Positions 8,878 to 17,083 of a DNA stretch of 64,000 nucleotides are shown here, one piece after another. Source of the stretch: Streptomyces sp. NBC_01478 (GTDB lineage: Bacteria > Actinomycetota > Actinomycetes > Streptomycetales > Streptomycetaceae); the NCBI RefSeq assembly GCF_036227225.1, contig NZ_CP109444.1, positions 8,475,501 to 8,539,500 of the forward strand. Reading direction: 5' to 3'. The stretch's first letter is position 1; each line of letters starts with the position of its first letter. The notes under the pieces were generated by a model. It worked only from the letters and a program-made list of their open reading frames with translations. It made no database searches and was not told the DNA's origin. A program made the position numbers and the translations under genes.

Positions 8878-8908
8878 CCGGAGCCGATCTGATCTGGAGC
8901 CGCTCCGG
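8878..8908 (+). terminator. Candidate recA-recX terminator
   Basis: CCGGAGC at 8878-8884 pairs with GCTCCGG at 8902-8908, and an inner GGAGC-CG-CTCC hairpin overlaps it. It begins two bases after the recX stop. There is no clear U tract, as usual in Streptomyces. Confidence 0.4.
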
Positions 8909-9391
8909 TTCTGATCCCTCGGTGATGCGAACGTCCTGAACACGGTGGACGCGCGGGGGCGCCGACCGCGTTCAGGCAAGCACCGGCCGGTTCCTGAGGC
9001 AGGGCCAACTCCCGGCTGAGAACGCCGGATTGCCCGCAGTGCACAGGCACCTGCGCACAAAGTCCGGGCGGCCACGGTGGCGACCACCCGGGAGTGAGCG
9101 AGGGAACCCGTCGGCGGCTGCCCCGGAAGCCTCTCGCCTCAAGACAACCCGCCAGTCGGCTGTCCCGGGCGTCACTCGCGTCACCGAAGCGTACGTATTG
9201 CGCACACTTAGCGTGCACTACGTAGAGGGTGCGCATGTTTGGCGTGGGGGTAGCTTCTGCTGCCGACCCCAGGCCCTCCACGCTTGCCGACCCTTCGGCC
9301 CTCTCCGCCCGCTGAGCCGCAGTCAGGTCTGCCCGAGTGCCTCCGGCCGCTTCGCCGACCGGTCCTCGTACGCGCTGAAAGGCGGCCCCTC
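8909..9391. other. Gene-free interval upstream of the sugar-binding lipoprotein
   Basis: About 480 nt without a convincing gene. Short frames here lack ribosome-binding sites and family similarity. Near 9198-9220 there is an imperfect inverted repeat around GCACACTTAGCGTGC, beside a TTGCGC/CGTAGA pair at about 17 nt spacing, a possible regulated promoter for the lipoprotein gene. The length leaves room for a structured leader, but I recognise no known riboswitch. Confidence 0.35.
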
Positions 9392-10360
9392 TTGTTCTTG
9401 TCCCTGCCCGCTCACCACCGAAGAACACTGGTGGTCCTCCTGGTCGGTGCCTGTCTCTTACTGAGTGGTTGCGGACTGGAGTCCGGTGCCACGCCCGCCG
9501 ACGACGGGCCCACCGTTCTCGGATTCGTCAACGGCGGCAGCACCGAGTTCCACACCTGTCTGCAGCAGTCGATCGAGAACACGGCCAGGAGCAACTTCGC
9601 GAAGCTCGTCACGGCCGACTCGCATCAGGACGCCGCGCAGGAACTGGCCAACATCCGGGCCATGATCGCGCGCCATGTCGACGCGATCATCGTGCAGACC
9701 GTAGACACCACCGTGCTCAAGAGCGACATCGCCCAGGCCAAGAGCGCGCACATCCCGATCTTCCTGACCTCGGTCAGCGCCGATCCGTCCGACATCCTCG
9801 GGGCCGTCGTCGTCGACCTGAAGGGGGTGGGCAAGCTGGACGCCGACTGGATCACAGACGACGCCGCGGGGCGCGAGGTGCAGGTGGCCGTCATCGCGGG
9901 CGCCCCCGGTGCCGCCTCAGACCTGCTCGTCGGCGGATTCACCAAGGGGCTGCCGGCGAACGTGCAGGTGGTCGCGAACCAGCCCGCCATGTTCGTCGCC
10001 GCGAAGGCGAAGACCGTGGCCGACGGCATGATCAAGGCGCACCCCGATCTGGACTACGCCTTCGTCGCCAACGAGGAGATGGCGTTCGCCGCCCGCAAGG
10101 CCTTCGACGCGGCCGGCGGCAAGAAGGTCAAGATCGTGACGGTCAACGGCACCGACGAGGCCCTCGCCGCCCTCAAGGACGGCCGTTTCGCCGCCACCGT
10201 CTCCAACTCGGCCAAGGACACCGGCGAACTGGCCGTCACCAACACCATCAGCCTTCTCCGTAAGGAGAAGGTGGAGAAGATCGCCACCACACCGGCCCGC
10301 CTGATCACCAGGACCAACGCGGACACCGCCCCGCTCTACTGCCCCTCCGACGGGTCCTGA
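9392..10360 (+). CDS. Periplasmic-binding-protein-like lipoprotein (sugar ABC type)
   Basis: A 322-residue protein if begun at TTG 9392, which has GAAAGG upstream and gives a short signal peptide ending in the lipobox LLSGC. A longer frame from 9284 has an implausible Pro/Arg-rich lead. The mature part is a type I periplasmic-binding fold: TVLGFVNGGSTEFHTCLQQSIENTAR, AQELANIRAMIARHVDAIIVQTVD, then a GxxxKG region and a second lobe with VTVNGTDEALAALKDGRFAATV. Relatives bind ribose-like sugars or autoinducers. No permease or ATPase lies next to it, so it is an orphan receptor that may feed a transporter elsewhere or a sensor. Substrate unknown. Confidence 0.82.
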   Translation: MFLSLPAHHRRTLVVLLVGACLLLSGCGLESGATPADDGPTVLGFVNGGSTEFHTCLQQSIENTARSNFAKLVTADSHQDAAQELANIRAMIARHVDAIIVQTVDTTVLKSDIAQAKSAHIPIFLTSVSADPSDILGAVVVDLKGVGKLDADWITDDAAGREVQVAVIAGAPGAASDLLVGGFTKGLPANVQVVANQPAMFVAAKAKTVADGMIKAHPDLDYAFVANEEMAFAARKAFDAAGGKKVKIVTVNGTDEALAALKDGRFAATVSNSAKDTGELAVTNTISLLRKEKVEKIATTPARLITRTNADTAPLYCPSDGS

Positions 10361-10370
10361 GCGGGCCGGG

Positions 10371-10407
10371 CTGTCACGTCGTAGACAGAGCCTCTACGAC
10401 GTGACAG
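10371..10407. terminator. Bidirectional terminator overlapping the rhodanese stop codon
   Basis: A perfect 15-bp stem: 10371-10385 pairs with 10393-10407 around a 7-nt loop. It follows the lipoprotein stop by 10 nt. On the other strand the stem's arm encodes the last residues and stop of the rhodanese gene (10394), so it serves converging transcripts. Confidence 0.8.
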
Positions 10408-10795
10408 GCAGTCCCGCCGCCTTCCAGGCCTGGAAGCCGCCGACGAGGTCCGTCGCGCGGTGCAGGCCCAGTTGGTGCAGGGACGCGGCTGCCAGGGTGG
10501 ACGCGTAGCCCTCGTTGCAGATCACCACGACGCGCAGGTCGTGGCCGGTGGCCTCGGGGGCGCGGTGGCTGCCCTGGGGGTCGAGGCGCCACTCCAGTTC
10601 GTTGCGCTCGACGACCAGGGCGCCCGGGACGAGGCCGTCCCGGTCGCGCAGGGCGGCGTAGCGGATGTCGACCAGGAGGGCCTCGCCGGCGCGGGCCGCG
10701 TCGTACGCCGCCCGTGCCTCGATCCGCTCGTAGTTCTGGCGCACCCGCTCCAGCAACTCGTCTATGCCGAGCGGCTGTTCGCGTACGGCACTCAC
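10394..10795 (-). CDS. Rhodanese-like domain protein
   Basis: A 133-residue single-domain rhodanese starting at GTG 10795 (SAVREQPLGIDELLERVR). The fold markers are GEALLVDIRYAALRDRDGLVPGALVVERNELEWRL and the active-site loop VVVICNEGYASTLAA, with the catalytic Cys of CNEGYAS; LHRATDLVGGFQAWKAAGLP closes the domain. Rhodaneses transfer sulfane sulfur as a cysteine persulfide. Its start overlaps the stop of the cysteine dioxygenase gene by 3-4 nt, so the two are coupled and probably act together in handling cysteine-derived sulfur. Expression should depend on the upstream leader peptide. Confidence 0.87.
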   Translation of the reverse strand: MSAVREQPLGIDELLERVRQNYERIEARAAYDAARAGEALLVDIRYAALRDRDGLVPGALVVERNELEWRLDPQGSHRAPEATGHDLRVVVICNEGYASTLAAASLHQLGLHRATDLVGGFQAWKAAGLPVTS

Positions 10796-11331
10796 TGCCA
10801 GTCCGCCGGGCGCTCGACCTGCTCCAGGCGCAGCACCGGACCCGTGCGGCTGTAGCGGCGGATCTGCGGAAGCGGCGGGTAGTAGGCGTGGACCGAGATC
10901 GCGTGCTCCTCGGTGGACTCGTTGATCACCTCGTGGACGTGGTGGCGGCCGAAGGCGCGGCCCTTGCCGGTCGGCAGCCGTCGCTCGCGGTCCACGCCCT
11001 CTTCCAGTTCGAGGGTCTTCCAGCCGTCGCTCGGGAGTCGAGCGGCGAGCGAGTTCTCCTTGAGTTCGCCGGCGGCGGTGAGGAAGGCGCCGACCGACTC
11101 GGCGTGGTCGTGCCAGCCCGTCCCGCTGCCGGGCGGCCAGCCGATCAGCCAGGCCTCGCTGCCGCCGGGACCTTCGAGCCGCACCCAGGTGCGGCCCTCG
11201 GGGTCGAGGGGGAGCGAGGCGATCAACTCGGCGTCGGCGGCCGTACGGCGGACGAAGTCGAGCAGGTCCGCCTGCGTCGGGGCCTGGGCGGGTGCGGCGG
11301 GGGACGCGGAGGCAGAAGGAGAGACAGACAC
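10792..11331 (-). CDS. Cysteine dioxygenase
   Basis: A 179-residue cupin protein. GTG 11331 is preceded by AGGA at 8 nt spacing, so I take this rather than an upstream frame that runs through the leader region. Iron ligands are visible in the cupin motif GTGWHDHAESVGAF, with the later histidine in GRHHVHEVINES. The C-terminal SVHAYYPPLPQIRRY is typical of bacterial CDO, which oxidises L-cysteine to cysteine sulfinate. Translational overlap with the rhodanese gene makes a cysteine catabolism/sulfur detoxification operon. A Cys-rich leader peptide lies 79 nt upstream, pointing to control by cysteine supply. Confidence 0.87.
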   Translation of the reverse strand: MSVSPSASASPAAPAQAPTQADLLDFVRRTAADAELIASLPLDPEGRTWVRLEGPGGSEAWLIGWPPGSGTGWHDHAESVGAFLTAAGELKENSLAARLPSDGWKTLELEEGVDRERRLPTGKGRAFGRHHVHEVINESTEEHAISVHAYYPPLPQIRRYSRTGPVLRLEQVERPADWQ

Positions 11332-11362
11332 GTGCACCGTCCTGATGAGAGTTCGCGAAGGT

Positions 11363-11389
11363 GCGCGCGGACACACAGAAGTGGCGCGC
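11363..11389 (-). promoter_or_regulatory. Candidate hairpin between the leader peptide and cysteine dioxygenase
   Basis: GCGCGC at 11363-11368 can pair with GCGCGC at 11384-11389 in the 79-nt spacer between the leader stop and the dioxygenase start. The stem is only 6 bp. It is a possible element of the attenuation or translation-control switch, not a proven terminator. Confidence 0.3.
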
Positions 11390-11410
11390 GTGAGTGAGAG
11401 AGATGCGAAT

Positions 11411-11497
11411 TCAGCAGGAGACGTGACAGACGCAGCCCACATAGCGGACGAGGTCCAGATGGACCTTCCGCCACAGGTGGACAGAGGTGTCGGTCAT
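11411..11497 (-). CDS. Cysteine-rich leader peptide (attenuation-type uORF)
   Basis: A 28-codon ORF beginning MTDTSVHLWRKVHLDLVRYV and ending GCVCHVSC directly before the stop. Three Cys codons lie in the last seven sense positions. The HxDLVRY...C pattern matches the putative leader peptides that Streptomyces and mycobacteria place upstream of sulfur-metabolism genes, where ribosome stalling at Cys codons reports cysteine charging. The promoter (TTGACC-17-TGTACT at 11533-11505) predicts transcription starting at or next to the ATG, so the peptide is probably translated leaderlessly. Downstream, 79 nt away, is cysteine dioxygenase. It is too short for ordinary gene finders. Confidence 0.75.
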   Translation of the reverse strand: MTDTSVHLWRKVHLDLVRYVGCVCHVSC

Positions 11498-11504
11498 GAT
11501 CCGG

Positions 11505-11533
11505 AGTACAGCACGGCGGTGCGTGCCGGTCAA
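11505..11533 (-). promoter_or_regulatory. Promoter of the leader peptide-cysteine dioxygenase-rhodanese operon
   Basis: On the minus strand TTGACC (11533-11528), a 17-nt spacer and TGTACT (11510-11505) form a good sigma-70-like promoter. Only 7 nt separate the -10 from the leader ATG at 11497, so a leaderless transcript is expected. Confidence 0.6.
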
Positions 11534-11571
11534 CTCAGCGTCACTATGTGGACAGTTCGGGTACGGAGGGC

Positions 11572-13257
11572 TCAGCGGGAACCGGCCGTGGCCTCCGTCT
11601 TCGTCGGGCCGCCCAGGGTCGCCTCGGCCGCCGCGTACAGGTCGGCCGGGCGGACCCCGCTCAACGCGGTGACCAGGTGACCGTCGGGCCGTACGAGCAG
11701 GACGGTGTGGGCGGCGGCGCCCGGGTAGGTCTCGGCGACCAGGAGCTCGGCCGGGTGCGGCAGCGCCGTCACCGCGGCCGCCAGGCGGGGCATGATTCCG
11801 GCGGTCACCCAGTGCTTTCGCTCCCACACGCCCGTGCCCGGCGCGACCAGGACGACCAGCAGGGAGCCGCGCCCGAGGCGGTCCCGCAGCCGTACGAAGG
11901 CGCCGTCCTCGGCGGTGACCAGGACGTCGGCGACCGGCGCGCCGGGCGGGGTGTCGACGGGGACCTCCGCCTCGATGTGCCGGGGCGCGAGCGGCGAGTC
12001 GGCGTACGCCCCCGGCGCACCGAGCGCGCCGTGCCCCAGGTGACCGTCCGTGAGCAGTACGTCGTGGCCGCGGGCCGAGCCGGGCACGACCGCACGCAGC
12101 CCGGCCCCGCCGCGCACCAGCGGCAGCGCCTGGTCGGCGGCGCGCAGCCGGCCCGCGACGACGGCCCGCCGCTCCGCCTGATAGCTGTCGAGCAGCGCCT
12201 CGTGCGGCCCGTGGTGCCAGGCCAGCGCCAGCTTCCAGGCGAGGTTGTCGGCGTCCCGCAGCCCCTCGTCCAGCCCCTGCGTCCCGAGCGCCCCCAGCAG
12301 ATGCGCCGCGTCCCCGGCGAGAAACACCCGCCCCACCCGCCACCGGCGCGCGAGCCGGTGGTGCACGGTGTGCACTCCCGTGTCGAGCAGTTCGTACGGC
12401 GGTGTCGGGCCCTCGGTCCAGCCCGCGAGCGTCTCCCGGATGCGGGCCAGCAGCAGCTCGGGGGTGACCAGGTCCTTGCCCGGCGGCAGCAGCCAGTCCA
12501 GGCGCCACACGCCGTCCGGGAGGGGGCGTCCGGTGACCTCCCCGGCCGAGGGTCCGGACGTCCGCCACGGCGGCACCCGATGCAACAACGCCCGGTCGGG
12601 CCACGGGAGTTCCGTGCGCAGTGCGGCCACGGCGTGTCGCTCCACCGCCGTACGGCCGGGGAAGCGGATGTCGAGGAGTTTGCGGACGGTCGAGCGCGGG
12701 CCGTCGCAGCCGACCAGGTGACTGCCGCGCCACCAGGTGCCGTTGGGGCCGCGGGTGTGGGCGGTGACGCCCGAGGGTTCCTGTTCGAGCGCGTCGAGGC
12801 GGTTGTCCACGGCGATCTTCACGAGCCGCTCGCCCGCGAGGGCCTGGCGGAGGGCGCCGGTGAGGACGTGCTGGGCGATGTGCAGGGGGGCGGGCTCGGT
12901 CTCGTCGAACGTGATCTCGCGCATCACCTGCTTGCGCCGCATCGACCGCCATCCGGCCCAGTGCGTCCCGGCCTTGCCGAGCGACGTGCCGGTCAGCCGC
13001 TCCAGCAGTGCCGCGGTGTCCTCGCGCAGGACGACGGTGCGTGCGAGGCGTTGCTCGTCCTTGCCGGGACCCTCGTCGAGGACGACGGAGGGCACCTCCT
13101 GCCGCGCCAGTGCCAGGGCGAGCGTGAGCCCCACGGGCCCCGCCCCGACGATGATCACCGGGTCCACGGTGCGGCGCCCCCTGCCCGTGACGGTGTCCTC
13201 AGGGACGTATGTGAACAGGAAGTTGGAGCAGGGTGCACGATCACAGAACGTATGCAA
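11572..13257 (-). CDS. FAD-dependent aromatic monooxygenase (PHBH/UbiH type)
   Basis: Up to 561 residues from ATG 13257; an internal GTG just before DPVIIVGAGPVGLTLALALARQ would give about 530. The Rossmann GxGxxG (VGAGPVG), the middle DG motif (LVGCDGPRSTVRKLL) and the late GD motif (VFLAGDAAHLLGALGTQGLDEGLRDADNLAWKLA) mark a class A flavoprotein hydroxylase. The C-terminal 150 residues are the thioredoxin-like extension of the phenol-hydroxylase/PHBH group. Such enzymes hydroxylate phenolic or polyketide substrates using NAD(P)H and O2. No biosynthetic cluster surrounds it; the substrate is unknown. It lies upstream of, and in the same orientation as, the cysteine operon, but that operon has its own promoter. 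Confidence 0.85.
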   Translation of the reverse strand: MHTFCDRAPCSNFLFTYVPEDTVTGRGRRTVDPVIIVGAGPVGLTLALALARQEVPSVVLDEGPGKDEQRLARTVVLREDTAALLERLTGTSLGKAGTHWAGWRSMRRKQVMREITFDETEPAPLHIAQHVLTGALRQALAGERLVKIAVDNRLDALEQEPSGVTAHTRGPNGTWWRGSHLVGCDGPRSTVRKLLDIRFPGRTAVERHAVAALRTELPWPDRALLHRVPPWRTSGPSAGEVTGRPLPDGVWRLDWLLPPGKDLVTPELLLARIRETLAGWTEGPTPPYELLDTGVHTVHHRLARRWRVGRVFLAGDAAHLLGALGTQGLDEGLRDADNLAWKLALAWHHGPHEALLDSYQAERRAVVAGRLRAADQALPLVRGGAGLRAVVPGSARGHDVLLTDGHLGHGALGAPGAYADSPLAPRHIEAEVPVDTPPGAPVADVLVTAEDGAFVRLRDRLGRGSLLVVLVAPGTGVWERKHWVTAGIMPRLAAAVTALPHPAELLVAETYPGAAAHTVLLVRPDGHLVTALSGVRPADLYAAAEATLGGPTKTEATAGSR

Positions 13258-13283
13258 CCCATTGCCGGTGCTTGCGTCAAGTG

Positions 13284-13317
13284 ACGGAGGCAGTGGCGAT
13301 CATGCCACTGCCTCCGT
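13284..13317 (-). terminator. Terminator of the gluABCD operon
   Basis: A perfect 14-bp stem, 13284-13297 with 13304-13317, 6-nt loop, beginning 25 nt after the gluD stop on the minus strand. Confidence 0.78.
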
Positions 13318-13342
13318 GTCGTTCATGCCACTTGACCGATCA

Positions 13343-14251
13343 TCAGATCGAGCCGCCGGCACCGGTCCCGAAGCCGCCCGGCACCTGCGCGGGGTTGATC
13401 CCTGTGACGTCTTCGAGGTCGACGGTCGCGCCTGTGCTCTTCTTGCTGCGCCGCAGCCTGCGCTCCAGCCAGCTCGCGAAGGTGGTGAGCGCGAGGTTGA
13501 GCAGGATGAAGATGATCCCGACGACGATGAAGCTCGCCACCACATTGGCGTAGTTGGCCGCCAGGGTGCTGCGCGCGTTGAGCAGCTCGGTGAAGCCCAG
13601 CATCACGCCGCCCAGTGCGGTGTCCTTCACGATGACCACGAGCTGGCTGACGATGGCCGGCAGCATGACGGTGACGGACTGCGGGAGCAGGATGCTCGTC
13701 ATCGTCTGGCCCTTGCGCAGACCGATCGCGTGCGCGGCCTCCGTCTGCCCCTTGGGGAGGGACAGGATGCCCGCCCTGACGATCTCGGCGAGCACCGAGG
13801 CGTTGTAGAGCACCAGGCCGGTGACGACGGCGTACAGGGGCCGTTCCTCGCTGCCGACGCCCGTGGAGCGGACGTAGAACTCGTTCGCGAAGAGCATCAG
13901 CAGCAGGACCGGGATCGAGCGGAAGAACTCGACCACCACTCCGGCGGGGACGCGCACCCACCGGTGGTCGGACATCCGGGCGATACCGAAGAACGCGCCC
14001 AGGGGGAGGGCGATCACCATGGCGAGACCGGCGGCCTTGAGGGTGTCGCCGAGTCCCGGCAGCAGATACGTCGTCCAGGCGTCCGACGTGGTGAACGGCT
14101 GCCACAGGGCCCACTTCAGTTGGCCCTTGTCGTCCATCGTCTGCCAGATCCACCACAAGAAGAGGGCGAGCAGGACGAAGAACACGACCGAGAGGAGCAC
14201 GTTGCGCCGCTTGGCGCGGGGGCCGGGCGCGTCGTAGAGGACGGAGGTCAT
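13343..14251 (-). CDS. gluD: Glutamate ABC transporter permease GluD
   Basis: A 302-residue HisM/GlnP-type permease. A cytoplasmic N-terminus and a first helix (NVLLSVVFFVLLALFLWWIW) are followed by the amino-acid permease core: FGIARMSDHRWVRVPAGVVVEFFRSIPVLLLMLF and the EAA loop that contacts the ATPase (EAAHAIGLRKGQTMTSILLPQSV). A Gly-rich tail closes the protein. It overlaps gluC by 4 nt (ATGA type). With GluC it forms the membrane channel of the high-affinity glutamate uptake system characterised in Corynebacterium and Streptomyces. It is the last gene of the operon and is followed by a strong hairpin. Confidence 0.93.
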   Translation of the reverse strand: MTSVLYDAPGPRAKRRNVLLSVVFFVLLALFLWWIWQTMDDKGQLKWALWQPFTTSDAWTTYLLPGLGDTLKAAGLAMVIALPLGAFFGIARMSDHRWVRVPAGVVVEFFRSIPVLLLMLFANEFYVRSTGVGSEERPLYAVVTGLVLYNASVLAEIVRAGILSLPKGQTEAAHAIGLRKGQTMTSILLPQSVTVMLPAIVSQLVVIVKDTALGGVMLGFTELLNARSTLAANYANVVASFIVVGIIFILLNLALTTFASWLERRLRRSKKSTGATVDLEDVTGINPAQVPGGFGTGAGGSI

Positions 14252-14916
14252 CGCTTCACCGCCATTCGCTTGCCCAGCCAGCCGAGGAAGAGGCCGGTGG
14301 GCAGGGTCAGTACCACGAATCCCAACGCGAAGACCGCGCCGATGGCGACCGTCTGGGCCTCGTTCTCGATCATCGTCTTCATCAGGGCGGCCGCCTCGGC
14401 GACACCGATCGCGGCCGCCACGGTGGTGTTCTTGGTCAGGGCGATCAGGACGTTGGCCAGCGGTGTGATGACCGCGCGGAACGCCTGCGGAAGGATGATG
14501 ATCCGCAGCACCTGGCTGAAGCTCAGCCCGATGGCGCGGGCCGCCTCCGCCTGTCCGACGGGCACGGTGTTGATGCCGGAGCGCACCGCCTCACAGACGA
14601 AGGCCGCGTGGTACGCCGCGAGGCCCAGCAGTGCCAGCCGGAAACCCTGCACCTTGAAGTCGTCGGACGCGCCCATGGTCACGCCGAAGATGTCGGCGAG
14701 GCCGAGCGAGGTGAAGACGATGATGACCGTCAGGGGGATGTTCCGGACGGTGTTGACGTAGAAGGTCGCGAAACCACGCATCAGTGGGACCGGGCTGACC
14801 CGCATGCCGGCCAGCAGTGTGCCCCAGACCAGGGAGCCGAGGGCGGAGAGGACGGTCAGTTTCACCGTCATCCAGAACGCCCCGAGGACGTCATAACCTT
14901 GAAGAAAGTCGAACAC
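14248..14916 (-). CDS. gluC: Glutamate ABC transporter permease GluC
   Basis: A 222-residue amino-acid ABC permease (MFDFLQGYDVLGAFWMTVKLT). It has the conserved FVRNIPL-like segment (TVRNIPLTVIIVFTSLGLAD) and the EAA loop (EAARAIGLSFSQVLRIIILPQAFRAV). Length matches GluC homologues. Its stop overlaps the gluD start, and gluB lies 51 nt upstream, so it is transcribed in the gluABCD operon. Partner of GluD in the cytoplasmic membrane. Confidence 0.93.
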   Translation of the reverse strand: MFDFLQGYDVLGAFWMTVKLTVLSALGSLVWGTLLAGMRVSPVPLMRGFATFYVNTVRNIPLTVIIVFTSLGLADIFGVTMGASDDFKVQGFRLALLGLAAYHAAFVCEAVRSGINTVPVGQAEAARAIGLSFSQVLRIIILPQAFRAVITPLANVLIALTKNTTVAAAIGVAEAAALMKTMIENEAQTVAIGAVFALGFVVLTLPTGLFLGWLGKRMAVKR

Positions 14917-14967
14917 GATCTCCCGCGCTTCCGGGTATGGGGCCTGCCTTACCGGTGTTTTCTCGGG

Positions 14968-15810
14968 TTACTTGACGATGTCGCCGATCTTCGGGGCGGG
15001 CTCGTTCTTGTAGTCGGCCGGGCCGAAGTTCTTGGTGACCGCGGTGTCCCAGGCGCCGCTGCTGACCATCTTCTCCAGCGCGGTGTTGATCTTGGTGACG
15101 GTCGCGGAGTCGCCCTTCTTGACGCCGATTCCGTAGTTCTCGTTGCTGAGCTTCAGGCCGGCGAGCTTGAACTGGCCCTTGAACTTGTCCTGCGCGGCGA
15201 AGCCCGCGAGGATCGAGTCGTCGGTGGTCACCGCGTCGACGGCACCGCTCTGGAGGGCCGCGATGCACTCCGAGTAGCCCGAGTTCTCACGGAGGTTGGC
15301 CTTCGGGGCGATCTTGTCCTTGATGTTCTGCGCCGAGGTCGAGCCGGTCACGGAACAGAGGTTCTTGCCGTTGAGGTCCGTCGCCTTGGCGATCGTCGAG
15401 TCCTTCTTGACGAGCAGGTCCTGGTGGGCCAGCAGGTAGGGGCCGGCGAAGTCGACCTTCTTCTTGCGCTCGTCGTTGATCGAGTACGTGGCCGCGATGA
15501 ACTTGACGTCACCGCGCGCCAGGGCGTTCTCACGGTCGGCGCTCTTGGTCTCGACCCACTCGATCTGGGCGGGCTTGTAGCCGAGTTGCCCGGCCACGTA
15601 GGTCGCCACGTCCACGTCGAAGCCGGCGTAGGTCCCGTCCGGCTGCTTCAGGCCGAGGCCCGGCTGGTCGAATTTGATACCGATCTTGATCTTGCCGCCG
15701 CCGCTGGAGCTCGAACCCGAGTCGTCCTTGTCGCTGCTCCCGCAGGCCGTCGCGGCGAGCGAGAGGACGAGAGCGGTGGTCGCGAAGACGGTGACCTTGC
15801 GGAGCTTCAT
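14968..15810 (-). CDS. gluB: Glutamate-binding lipoprotein GluB
   Basis: A 280-residue solute-binding protein. I start at ATG 15810 (MKLRKVTVFATTALVLSLAATACG) because AAAGGA lies 8 nt before it; the ATG at 15819 is too close to that site. The lipobox is LAATAC, followed by a Ser/Gly linker. The SBP_bac_3 domain carries IGIKFDQPGLGL, DGTYAGFDVDVA, ATYSINDERKKKVDFAGPYL and a DAVTTDDSILAGFAA hinge. It captures glutamate at the outer membrane face and delivers it to GluCD. gluA lies 183 nt upstream, so a second promoter or processing site may exist there. Confidence 0.93.
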   Translation of the reverse strand: MKLRKVTVFATTALVLSLAATACGSSDKDDSGSSSSGGGKIKIGIKFDQPGLGLKQPDGTYAGFDVDVATYVAGQLGYKPAQIEWVETKSADRENALARGDVKFIAATYSINDERKKKVDFAGPYLLAHQDLLVKKDSTIAKATDLNGKNLCSVTGSTSAQNIKDKIAPKANLRENSGYSECIAALQSGAVDAVTTDDSILAGFAAQDKFKGQFKLAGLKLSNENYGIGVKKGDSATVTKINTALEKMVSSGAWDTAVTKNFGPADYKNEPAPKIGDIVK

Positions 15811-15993
15811 GATGAACATCCTTTGGCTGGTGAGGAGATGAGGGTCCGTCAGAGCGTGTGACGGCGGCTCTGAGGGTGTGCGGGACCCTCAGCGGCAGTC
15901 GGCGACCGCCCGTCGTCGGCGGGCCGCCAGTGGCTGGCTGTAGCGGTTCGTCAGCGTTCGTGGCTGATCGTCAGTGGTCGGCGGCGCTTGTCG

Positions 15994-16770
15994 TCAGTGG
16001 TGAAGGATCTTCGAGAGGAAGTCCTTGGCCCGGTCACTGCGCGGGTTGCTGAAGAACTGGTCCGGCACAGCCTCTTCGACGATGCGGCCGTCGGCCATGA
16101 ACACCACTCGGTTGGCAGCCGAACGAGCGAAACCCATCTCATGGGTGACGACGATCATCGTCATCCCGTCCCGGGCGAGCTGCTGCATGACCTCCAGCAC
16201 CTCGTTGATCATCTCCGGGTCGAGGGCCGAGGTCGGCTCGTCGAAGAGCATCACCTTGGGGTCCATGGCCAGCGCCCGCGCGATGGCGACGCGCTGCTGC
16301 TGACCGCCGGACAACTGGGCCGGGTACTTGTCCGCCTGCGTGGCCACGCCGACCCGGTCGAGCAACGCCCGGGCCTTCTCCTCGGCCTGCTTGCGGTCGG
16401 CCTTGCGGACCTTGATCTGGCCCAGCATCACGTTCTCGAGCACGGTCTTGTGCGCGAAGAGGTTGAAGGACTGGAAGACCATTCCGACGTCCGCACGCAG
16501 CCGGGCCAGCTCCCTGCCCTCCTGGGGCAGCGGCTTGCCGTCGATCGTGATCGAACCCGAATCGGTCGTCTCCAGGCGGTTGATGGTGCGGCACAGAGTG
16601 GACTTTCCGGACCCGGAGGGCCCGATCACCACGACGACTTCGCCGCGGGCGATCGTCAGATCGATGTCCTGGAGTACGTGCAACGCGCCGAAGTGCTTGT
16701 TGACGCTCTTCAGGACGACGAGTTCGCCGGTCGCGGCCACATCTTCCTTGGCCACCGATACTTCGGTCAT
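15994..16770 (-). CDS. gluA: Glutamate ABC transporter ATP-binding protein GluA
   Basis: A 258-residue ABC ATPase of the polar amino-acid class. Walker A is at residues 50-58 (GPSGSGKST), Q-loop at [13 protein letters not shown], signature LSGGQQQR at 153-160, Walker [13 protein letters not shown] at 173-184 and H-loop VVTHEMGFA. It energises GluBCD. First gene of the operon, divergent from gluR across 313 nt. Published work on S. coelicolor (from memory) shows GluR controls this operon in response to external glutamate. Confidence 0.94.
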   Translation of the reverse strand: MTEVSVAKEDVAATGELVVLKSVNKHFGALHVLQDIDLTIARGEVVVVIGPSGSGKSTLCRTINRLETTDSGSITIDGKPLPQEGRELARLRADVGMVFQSFNLFAHKTVLENVMLGQIKVRKADRKQAEEKARALLDRVGVATQADKYPAQLSGGQQQRVAIARALAMDPKVMLFDEPTSALDPEMINEVLEVMQQLARDGMTMIVVTHEMGFARSAANRVVFMADGRIVEEAVPDQFFSNPRSDRAKDFLSKILHH

Positions 16771-17083
16771 CGCTTGCTGGCTCCGTCCTCGTCGGTTGCG
16801 GAGGACAGTAGTGAGGCCGTACGACCAGCGTCATCACATCTGAGCGAGATCTGAGCATCACGATCGGATAGCAATCGGACACGTGTCGTAGCAGTTCGCC
16901 GACGAGACCCTTACCGGCCGGACGGGCGAGACGCGTACCGGCTGGGTAACGGAAGCCGCGCGCAACCGGAACCCACTTGACGGCGTCTTCGTCCATCGGC
17001 GTGACTGCCTGGGTGCACGCGCGCGTGAGACGTGCTTTTGTACAGGCCGACACCATACGAACGATGAACCGGAGGGGGCCGGG
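16771..17083. promoter_or_regulatory. gluA/gluR divergent control region with 11-bp-spaced direct repeats
   Basis: 313 nt without a gene between divergent gluA and gluR. ATCTGAGC occurs at 16838-16845 and again at 16849-16856, an 11-bp period, about 70-85 nt before gluA. GATCGG/AATCGG at 16862-16867 and 16873-16878 repeats with the same period. OmpR-family regulators bind direct repeats at one-helical-turn spacing, so this is a candidate GluR site (inference). Confidence 0.45.

Noticed and set aside
6693..9428. A 900-codon minus-strand frame opposite recA-recX
   Set aside because: Shadow of high-GC coding sequence; no ribosome-binding site or domain, and recA/recX are certain.
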